Shown here: positions 58,620 to 64,000 of the stretch, one piece after another
Layout: every line of letters begins with the position of its first letter
Position numbering within the stretch: position 1 is the first letter of the stretch
From: Roseomonas populi
Lineage (GTDB): Bacteria > Pseudomonadota > Alphaproteobacteria > Acetobacterales > Acetobacteraceae
Assembly: GCF_024594815.1 (NCBI RefSeq)
Contig: NZ_JANJOU010000028.1
Location: 19,665-83,664 of the forward strand
Length of the DNA: 64,000 nucleotides
Direction: 5' to 3'
Notes under the pieces: generated by a model
What the model saw: the letters and a program-made list of their open reading frames with translations, nothing else
Told to the model about the DNA's origin: nothing
Databases searched by the model: none
Made by a program: the position numbers and the translations under genes

Positions 58620-59306
58620 ATGACCCGCAATGTCATCCCACAATGCAGCCCCCTTGCCAGGGCAGGCTCATGGGGTTCCATGCCGGTCGTGCACCGGCGG
58701 GACGTGCGGGCCGCCGTGAAGGGCGCCACCGCGCTCCTGCTGCTGGGTGGCCTTCCGCTGTCCTCGCCTGTGGCGCAACAGGCGCCAGCTCTCGTCATCC
58801 GGCCACTGGCCGAGAAGCGGCTCACGGAACTGCCCTCGGGCCCGCTCTTCTGGCGGATCGAGACCTTCCCCTCGCTGGGGGAGGCACGTGCGGCCGAGGG
58901 GCCGACGGCGCTGGTCGTGGAGGCCGCGGGGCGGGTCTGGCTGTTCACCTTGGGGCCTGCGGGCGTTGTCTCGGAGGGTGGCGGGAAGCTGGCCGAGGTC
59001 GGACCCATCCCCCTGGTGGAGGCGCCGCAGTATCTCCTGCGGATCAACCAGGCGAGCGGACCGCCCGGCAGCGTGACGCCGGTCCACACGCATCCCGGCT
59101 CGGAGGCTTTCTATGTCCTTGCCGGAGAGACAACCCAGCGGACCTCGCACGGCGCGGTCCGTGTGGCAGCGGGATCAGCGATTGCGGGGCATGGCGCGGA
59201 CATGCCGATGGAGGTCTCCAGCAGCGGCTCGACCGACCTGCTCTCCCTGGTGATGTTCGTCGTGGACGCTACGAAGCCGTTCTCCTCCAGCGCCAGCATT
59301 CGATGA
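58620..59306 (+). CDS. Exported cupin-domain protein
   Basis: 228 residues. AGGAGG stands seven bases before ATG 58620. A hydrophobic signal (AAVKGATALLLLGGLPLSSP) precedes the mature part, which ends in a conserved cupin box: GSVTPVHTHPGSEAFYVLAGE, with the H-x-H-x-x-x-x-E metal ligands, and a second box near AGSAIAGHGADMPMEV. A single metal-binding cupin barrel in the periplasm is expected. Substrate unknown. It is divergent from the AraC-TPR gene. Confidence 0.82.
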   Translation: MTRNVIPQCSPLARAGSWGSMPVVHRRDVRAAVKGATALLLLGGLPLSSPVAQQAPALVIRPLAEKRLTELPSGPLFWRIETFPSLGEARAAEGPTALVVEAAGRVWLFTLGPAGVVSEGGGKLAEVGPIPLVEAPQYLLRINQASGPPGSVTPVHTHPGSEAFYVLAGETTQRTSHGAVRVAAGSAIAGHGADMPMEVSSSGSTDLLSLVMFVVDATKPFSSSASIR

Positions 59307-59530
59307 TGCTGCGGCCTGGCAACTCCGGGGTTCAGCCGCCGAGCCTGGAAGCCCACGGCATGGCCGCGACCCTGGCCGCCTGATCCGCTCGTCCGTATCG
59401 CCATCCTGCCCGCCCGGAAGCAGCCATGCCGCTTCCGGCCATTGGCGGACAGGAGAGCAGGGCCTTAAAGGAGCGCCGGCAGGATGGTGGCGGCCCTGCC
59501 CGAGGCTGGTGGCAGTTCGAGGGCGGGCCG

Positions 59531-59829
59531 ATGAGCGGCACGGCCGAGGTGCTAACCGGCGCTGCCACGAAGCGCCTGGCGGAGCGGGTGTGCGCCGACC
59601 TGCAGGTCTCCACCGATCGGGCGACTGTCTATGCCGCCCCGGAGCACAACGACCTCCTGGCCTGCGCGTTCGCACGGCTGCTGCTCTGGGGACGCCCCAA
59701 GGCACTGCCGGGGGTGGACCAGCCCGCACTGGCCGGGGCTACTATTTTTCGCGCTGGCACCCGCGGAAGCCGCACCCGGAGACCTGGGTGGGGCACTGGT
59801 GGGAGGCCCTGGAAGCCGTGGCGGCGTAA
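59531..59829 (+). pseudogene. Short hypothetical gene with an internal frameshift
   Basis: ATG 59531 gives SGTAEVLTGAATKRLAERVC and DLLACAFARLLLWGRPKALP, and after a one-base change near 59738 the next frame gives RWHPRKPHPETWVGHWWEAL to TAA at 59829. Both parts look like normal protein, together about 98 residues. No family recognised. The frame change may be a sequencing error. Confidence 0.4.
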
Positions 59830-60073
59830 TTGGCCGAGGGGGACCGGCACGGAAATGCCGGTCCAGGCCAGTGTTGCAATGAAGGATGGTGGAGACAGTG
59901 TTCTAAAAGCGGGCGGCCCTCTCAGCAGCTACCCGTCGAGGAAGTCAGGCAGCTGGGGCGATCCTGAGCCGACCCGCCGATGTTGCGCAAGCGAAGGTTG
60001 CGAGACGGGAAATGGTGAAGGGTCGGACGGCGGAGTGAGCGTTGTGTGAAACGTGGCTGTCCTGATTCTCAGG

Positions 60074-60277
60074 TCAGCCGCGAGCCCTGGCTGAGAGGAC
60101 AGAGGCCTGCTCATCGGCCTGAGACATGAGGCGGTCTAGGCCAACTGGATCCTCGATATGGAGGATGACCGGCGTCTTGCCATCCGGGGGGAAGACTGTG
60201 ACCGTCCAGCCCGGAGCACTCTGCTCGGCAATCTGAATGCGACAGTCTCTTAGGGTGCGCGTCTCGATAATCCTCAT
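60074..60277 (-). CDS. Small hypothetical protein
   Basis: 67 residues from ATG 60277 (RIIETRTLRDCRIQIAEQ); an in-frame codon at 60307 would add ten. The pattern of alternating hydrophobic residues (WTVTVFPPDGKTPVILHIED) suggests a small beta-rich domain. First of three small minus-strand ORFs with less GC-rich codons than their surroundings. Function unknown. Confidence 0.5.
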   Translation of the reverse strand: MRIIETRTLRDCRIQIAEQSAPGWTVTVFPPDGKTPVILHIEDPVGLDRLMSQADEQASVLSARARG

Positions 60278-60362
60278 GATCGAGTTCCCAAGCTGTCGCC
60301 GGGGCAAAGCATAATGCTTGGTAGAGCAGTTCCACCGACCACCGGTTGTATGCGCGGACGCT

Positions 60363-60572
60363 TCATTTGGCGATCACGAAGAGGTGCCGCGGCAGCCATT
60401 CGCTCCAATCCTGGCCATTGTATTGTATTCGGATGCTGTCGGGCACCTCAGCCGGCGCATCGTCATCCTGAACGGTGAACGTGGATTGTAGGGAGATGCG
60501 GTGCTTTCTCATATCAGGCGAGCGCCAGAAGGAATTTGTCCTGTCTGGGTAAATGAGGTCTCCGGGTTCCAT
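60363..60572 (-). CDS. Small hypothetical protein
   Basis: 69 residues from ATG 60572, which has AGGAG eight bases upstream and is preferred to the upstream in-frame codon at 60602. Contents: EPGDLIYPDRTNSFWRSPD then SIRIQYNGQDWSEWLPRHLF. No family recognised. Codon use is less GC-rich than that of neighbouring long genes. Confidence 0.48.
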   Translation of the reverse strand: MEPGDLIYPDRTNSFWRSPDMRKHRISLQSTFTVQDDDAPAEVPDSIRIQYNGQDWSEWLPRHLFVIAK

Positions 60573-60737
60573 GGGAGATGCTCCTACCACCTCATCGAGC
60601 ACGCCGGCACATAGATCAACTCAGCATTGCTGCAACCTTGTCCGCGGGGACAACGCCTGGGGACTGTTGAACCGGGTGGGCGAGGGCGTCATCAGCGGCG
60701 AGCTGGTGGACCGGGCCGACTGATCCGCAGTGGGTTC

Positions 60738-60941
60738 TCAGGAGATGGGTAGCGGCACCAGGCTGCGGCCAAGGCGAGCCGCATGGAGCCCGAGTTCTGC
60801 TGGCCGGCCAGCCGTGAGAACGACGATCTTGCAGCCAGCCGCTGTTTCGATTTCGGCGACTACCTTCTTCTGCCCGTCAGCGATGTCGAGCATCGCTTTG
60901 AGGCCGAAAGCCAGGGCATAGCCGGCTAGCAAGTTACTCAT
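60738..60941 (-). CDS. Small hypothetical protein
   Basis: 67 residues from ATG 60941 (SNLLAGYALAFGLKAMLDIA then AEIETAAGCKIVVLTAGRPA). The start lacks a clear ribosome site. No family recognised. Just downstream on its strand is a stretch ending in a frame (GVISGELVDRAD then stop, plus strand near 60690-60723) that looks like the tail of a lost gene. Confidence 0.4.
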   Translation of the reverse strand: MSNLLAGYALAFGLKAMLDIADGQKKVVAEIETAAGCKIVVLTAGRPAELGLHAARLGRSLVPLPIS

Positions 60942-61260
60942 TGGGGCAAATCACGGCACGCTGCATGCGCGGGTCTGGCGAGCCAACCTTGCCTTTCTTG
61001 CCAGGCGACTGCTGCGCCGAGCCAACAAGACTGATGAAATGAAGCATCGCGGACCGGGCTCGACACCGGTTGCACTCCGGGGCCGCAGACCAATCGGGGG
61101 GTGTCTGCCATCCGTCATGCCTCGAGGGGGGAGGCGGGTCCTTCCCCGCTGCCGCCACGCTTCGGCGGAGGTTAAGCTCACTGGCGTGCCGTTTCGCAAT
61201 CAAAATCTCAGAATTTACACTCATTTTCGCTGAATGAAGCGCCCCCGTTATCTGACCTCC
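60942..61260. other. Intergenic stretch before the IS630 element
   Basis: About 320 bases without a convincing gene on either strand; short frames have no motif or ribosome site. The IS630 element probably begins at a TA near 61261 (TAGAGCGGTCTCCGG). No hairpin or repeat stood out. Confidence 0.45.
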
Positions 61261-61348
61261 TAGAGCGGTCTCCGGTCTGGCTGAATCGCTCGTGATCTCC
61301 GGGGGTGTGGGGCGGTGATTCAGTGTCCCTGGCGAGGAGGCCCGGGGC

Positions 61349-62165
61349 ATGTCGAAGGGGTTGTCGGTGGATCCACGGGAGCGGGTGGCGGCAGCAGTCG
61401 CCGCCGGTGCGTCCTGTCGGGCGGCGGCGACCCGCTTCGGGGTGAGCGCGTCGAGCGCGATCCGCTGGGCCACGCTGGCACGGGAGGCGGGCTCGGTCGC
61501 ACCGGGGCCGCTGGGCGGGGATCGCCGAACGGCACGGATCGAGGCGCATGCGCCGCTGATCCTGGGCCTGGTCGAGCAGGCCTTCGACATCACGCTGAAG
61601 GAGATCCGGGCCGAGCTGACGGAGCCGGGCGTGTCGGCCGGGATCGGCACGCTGTGGCGCTTCTTCGAGCGGCGCCGGATGACGTGGAAAAGAGACGGCC
61701 CATGCCGCGGAGCAGGACCGGCCGGACATCCTGAGGCGGCGCTGGGCGTGGTTCGACGACCACATCGACCTCGATCCCGCCAAGCTGGTCTTCATCGACG
61801 AGACCTGGGCCTGGACGAACATGGCCCGCACCCGCGGCCGGGCGCCCCGGGGCGAGCGCCTGCGGACCGGCATCCCGCACGGACACTGGAAGACCACCAC
61901 CTTCGTTGCCGGCTTGCGCAACACCGGCATGGTCGCCCCCATGGTCCTCGACGGCCCGATCACCGGCCGCGCCTTCCAGGCCTATGGCGACCAGGTCCTC
62001 GTGCCCGAGCTGCGGCCCGGCGACGTCGTCATCATGGACAACCTCGGCAGCCATAAGGGCGCGGGCGTCAGAGCCTCCATCGAAGCCGCAGGCGAGAGCC
62101 TGCTCTACCTCCCGCCCTACAGTCCCGACTTCAACCCCATTGAGAACGCCGTTTCGAACCTCAAA
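61349..62165 (+). pseudogene. IS630-family transposase, interrupted by IS110
   Basis: OrfA starts at ATG 61349 with the HTH RERVAAAVAAGASCRAAATR, runs to the A-tract near 61688 where family members shift frame, and has lost one base there. OrfB continues in another frame with LVFIDETWAWTNMAR (catalytic Asp), DVVIMDNLGSHKG (Asp) and PPYSPDFNPIENAVSNLK (Glu), then stops being transposase at about 62165 where the IS110 element starts. The C-terminus is absent and no matching tail lies beyond IS110. Confidence 0.85.
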
Positions 62166-62169
62166 CTGA

Positions 62170-62385
62170 TGGGAAAACGCTTGTCTGATGATGTTCCTGC
62201 CCCTTCCGGCAAAGATGGGGTGCTGCCGACGAGGTGCGAACTCGCCGGCAGCGGGAGGGGACGGGTCGTGAAAATGCTGGCCGTGATGGGCCGTGCTAGA
62301 GTGTGACCGCCCCTTTCTTTTCCTCGTGGCCTGAACGAATACCCGGGCGTCATGGCCCGGATGACAAGCAAAGGACCTGGAAAAG
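62170..62385 (+). ncRNA. Candidate IS110 bridge RNA region
   Basis: About 215 bases of non-coding sequence lie between the left edge of the IS110 element and its recombinase. IS110-group elements of this kind encode the bridge RNA here. A strong nested hairpin is visible: GCTGCCG (62222-62228) with CGGCAGC (62246-62252), and inside it CGAG (62230-62233) with CTCG (62241-62244) around the loop GTGCGAA. Flanking runs CCCCTTCC and GGGGT/GGGAGGGG can extend pairing. Donor and target loops were not assigned. Confidence 0.42.
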
Positions 62386-63333
62386 ATGCTCCCGACCATA
62401 GCGCAGACTGTTGGGGTCGACATCTCCAAAGCGACCCTCGACGTTTATCTCCACCCCCAGGCCATAGCCCGGCAATTCCCCAACACCATGGCCGGCATCG
62501 CGGATCTGCTGTCATGGCTCGGCCAAAGCCCGATCCACCGCGTCATCTTCGAGCCGACAGGCGCCTATCATCACCGACTTGAACGCCAGCTCGGCAATGC
62601 GGGTGTGCCCGTGGTCAAGGTCAATCCGCTGCAGGCCAGACGCTTCGCAGAAGCTATCGGGCAGCGCGCCAAGACCGACGCCGTCGATGCCGCCATGCTC
62701 GCCCGTTTCGGCGCGCTGGATGCACTGCAAGTCAGGCCGATGGTGAGCCAAACGCTCAGCGACATGAAGGAGCTGCTCGTTGCCCGGCGTGGCCTGGTCA
62801 AGGACGGCGTCGCCGCATCCAACCGAAGCCACACCCACCGTGCGCCACTCCTCAAGCGGTTGGCCGATCAGCGACTGCGTCAGGTTGAGCGCCAGATCGC
62901 CGCCATCGATTGCGCTTTGCGCGCCCTGTGCCAGGCAGATGGCGACCTGAAGGCCCGCCTCGATATCCTCGTCAGCATCCCGGCGATCGGCGAGGCGACC
63001 GCACTGGCCATGCTCATCGAGATGCTTGAGCTCGGCACCATGGACAACAAGTGCGCGGCCAGCCTGGCCGGCCTTGCTCCGGTCGCCCGCGATTCCGGAC
63101 AGCACAGCGGCAAGCGCCTTATCCGGGCCGGTCGCGCCCACCTACGTCAGGCCCTCTATACGCCAGCCCTGGTGGCGATCCGCTTCAACAAGGACATGAA
63201 AGCCAAATATCAGGCCCTCGTCGCCACTGGAAAACCGCCCAAGGTTGCGATCACAGCTGTCATGCGCAAACTCCTCATCCTCGCCAACGCACTGCTCCGC
63301 GAACACCGAAGCTGGACGCCAAAGCCTGCTTGA
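62386..63333 (+). CDS. IS110-family recombinase (intact)
   Basis: 315 residues. An N-terminal RuvC-like DEDD domain begins with TVGVDISKATLDVYL, then EPTGAYHHRLERQL (Glu) and KTDAVDAAMLARF (Asp-Asp), and a C-terminal Transposase_20 domain has IPAIGEATALAMLIEMLELG and ASLAGLAPVARDSGQHSGKR with the catalytic Ser in the DSG position. No frameshift is present. Length is normal for the family. Together with the upstream non-coding region the element looks capable of movement. It is inserted inside the IS630 transposase. Confidence 0.92.
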   Translation: MLPTIAQTVGVDISKATLDVYLHPQAIARQFPNTMAGIADLLSWLGQSPIHRVIFEPTGAYHHRLERQLGNAGVPVVKVNPLQARRFAEAIGQRAKTDAVDAAMLARFGALDALQVRPMVSQTLSDMKELLVARRGLVKDGVAASNRSHTHRAPLLKRLADQRLRQVERQIAAIDCALRALCQADGDLKARLDILVSIPAIGEATALAMLIEMLELGTMDNKCAASLAGLAPVARDSGQHSGKRLIRAGRAHLRQALYTPALVAIRFNKDMKAKYQALVATGKPPKVAITAVMRKLLILANALLREHRSWTPKPA

Positions 63334-63365
63334 CCAACACGGATACTCTAGCCGCCGTGTTGGTC
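63332..63365. repeat. Perfect 11-bp hairpin at the IS110 stop codon
   Basis: GACCAACACGG (63332-63342) pairs exactly with CCGTGTTGGTC (63355-63365) around a 12-base loop. The left arm overlaps the recombinase TGA (63331-63333). There is no T-tract, so termination would be weak; a terminal structure of the element or an mRNA stabiliser are alternatives. Confidence 0.6.
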
Positions 63366-63483
63366 TGACCCCCATCGACGCTCCAGGGGCGGGCGCGATG
63401 TTGAGACTCGAGCGGCACTCGCCTCGTCGAGAACAGCTCAAATCGGGGCGGCCAACAACCAGCGAGCGAATGAGCTTGCAAAG

Positions 63484-63489
63484 TATAAT
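63484..63489 (+). promoter_or_regulatory. Possible -10 box of the cold-shock gene
   Basis: TATAAT stands alone in an AT-rich leader 150 bases before the cold-shock ATG. No good -35 is found at the usual distance (the hexamer there is AGCGAG), so promoter identity is uncertain; an alternative start of transcription would still leave a long leader. Confidence 0.4.
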
Positions 63490-63540
63490 TCCTTCTCCCA
63501 TATAGATACCGTCAACTTCGTTGTTCCGGTTTGCTTCTTC

Positions 63541-63611
63541 TGCTCGTTCGCACGAGCACCAGTTTGCCTCCGTTTCATAGTGAAAATGATCCAATGTGCA
63601 ATCTTGCACAT
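63541..63611 (+). promoter_or_regulatory. Structured 5' leader of the cold-shock gene
   Basis: Two perfect hairpins lie in the leader: TGCTCG with CGAGCA around TTCGCA (63541-63558) and ATGTGCAA with TTGCACAT around TC (63594-63611). Cold-shock mRNAs usually have long, structured leaders that refold with temperature. The second hairpin is 30 bases before the start codon, a position able to influence ribosome access. Confidence 0.5.
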
Positions 63612-63640
63612 CGGTTTTCCGTTTTGATTGGAAGCAACAC

Positions 63641-63847
63641 ATGTCTATCGGTACTGTTAAGTGGTTCAATGGAACCAAGGGTTTCGGCTTTATCCAGCCT
63701 GAGGACGGCTCCAAGGATGTATTCCTGCACATCTCCGACGTTCAGCGCGCCGGGATGCAGGAGCCTCGGGAAGGCGACAAGATCGAGTTCGACGTCGTTC
63801 AGGGCCAGCAGGGCAAGTCCTCGGCCGGCAACCTGCGCCACGTCTGA
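63641..63847 (+). CDS. Cold-shock domain protein
   Basis: 68 residues, one complete cold-shock (OB-fold) domain: GTVKWFNGTKGFGFIQPEDG carries RNP1 (KGFGFI) and DVFLHISDVQRAG carries RNP2 (VFLHI). It binds single-stranded RNA/DNA and acts as an RNA chaperone. ATG 63641 is the family start. Its codon use is less GC-rich than that of the surrounding genes, usual for this gene in high-GC hosts. Confidence 0.95.
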   Translation: MSIGTVKWFNGTKGFGFIQPEDGSKDVFLHISDVQRAGMQEPREGDKIEFDVVQGQQGKSSAGNLRHV

Positions 63848-63880
63848 AGGTCGAGCGGCGGTCGCCGTCGTTCCCTAGCA

Positions 63881-64000
63881 CTACCTGGGCACTTTAGAGT
63901 GGATGGTCGGCAGGAACCGACGTCTGCAGTGTGGGCATCGGACGGGTTCGGCGAGGTGGGCGAAGAGCCGATGGAAGATGGCCTGACGTAGAGCTGGCAG
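63881..64000 (-). CDS. Possible C-terminal end of a minus-strand gene (partial)
   Basis: An open frame enters from the right edge and ends in TAG (63881-63883) after about 39 residues, including IFHRLFAHLAEPVRCPHCRR, a likely single zinc-binding C-x2-C/H. No family is recognised, and the frame might be chance in high-GC DNA. Confidence 0.28.
   Translation of the reverse strand: MPALRQAIFHRLFAHLAEPVRCPHCRRRFLPTIHSKVPR

Overview
The window is a high-GC chromosomal segment from a proteobacterium. The GC-rich third codon positions, long runs of ATGA/GTGA-overlapped genes and the family mix (LysR/MFS/FAD-monooxygenase clusters, Mo-hydroxylase with a tri-heme cytochrome c, DUF485-symporter pair, FixJ-type regulators, HWE-like kinases, abundant ISL3/IS5/IS6/IS110/IS630 debris) fit an alphaproteobacterium, most likely an Acetobacteraceae of the Roseomonas type. 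The lineage is inference; there is no rRNA or tRNA here to anchor it. No CRISPR array, rRNA or tRNA was seen.

Layout. (1) 1-13.1 kb, plus strand: the end of an FAD monooxygenase, a DUF485 protein with an acetate-permease-type Na+/solute symporter, a cupin, a YcaC-like isochorismatase-fold hydrolase, an EmrA/EmrB-type efflux pair, a three-gene oxidoreductase (tri-heme cytochrome c, [2Fe-2S] subunit, Tat-exported molybdopterin subunit), then a UBP zinc finger next to a cNMP-binding thioredoxin-reductase-like flavoprotein. This reads as uptake, oxidation and export of small carboxylated or N-heteroaromatic compounds; the substrate cannot be named. (2) 13.3-19.3 kb: a second FAD monooxygenase with its MFS transporter and divergent LysR, then a decayed duplicate of that MFS gene run together with a broken histidine kinase, and an AraC regulator. 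(3) 19.5-26.6 kb: signalling block with a REC-PAS-histidine kinase, an overlapping FixJ-like regulator, and a convergent 1654-residue kinase-like/AAA/GAF/histidine-kinase protein whose Ser/Thr kinase domain looks catalytically dead.

(4) 26.7-33.0 kb: an insertion island. A dps gene has lost its 5' end beside an ISL3 remnant, itself cut by a decayed IS3 element; next come an intact katG with its own terminator, an IS6 transposase and a truncated hypothetical gene. (5) 33-53.8 kb: mostly poorly characterised membrane and secreted proteins in tightly overlapped minus-strand operons (DUF4153, YcxB-like pair, MFS), plus a DnaQ-like exonuclease, a CPA1 antiporter, a TetR gene with a visible operator upstream of a three-domain LplT-PlsC-AMP-ligase gene, and a methyltransferase with a degenerate Nudix-like tail.

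(6) 53.8-64 kb: a second decayed zone with a frameshifted secreted-protein gene abutting a dead IS5, an IS1182 fragment, an AraC-TPR regulator divergent from an exported cupin, three small lower-GC ORFs, an IS630 interrupted by an intact IS110 element (with a plausible bridge-RNA region upstream of its recombinase) and a cold-shock gene with a structured, AT-rich leader. The strongest leads for something unusual are the IS110 5' region, the pseudokinase-AAA-HK protein, the UBP-finger/cNMP-flavoprotein pair and the methyltransferase-Nudix-like fusion.
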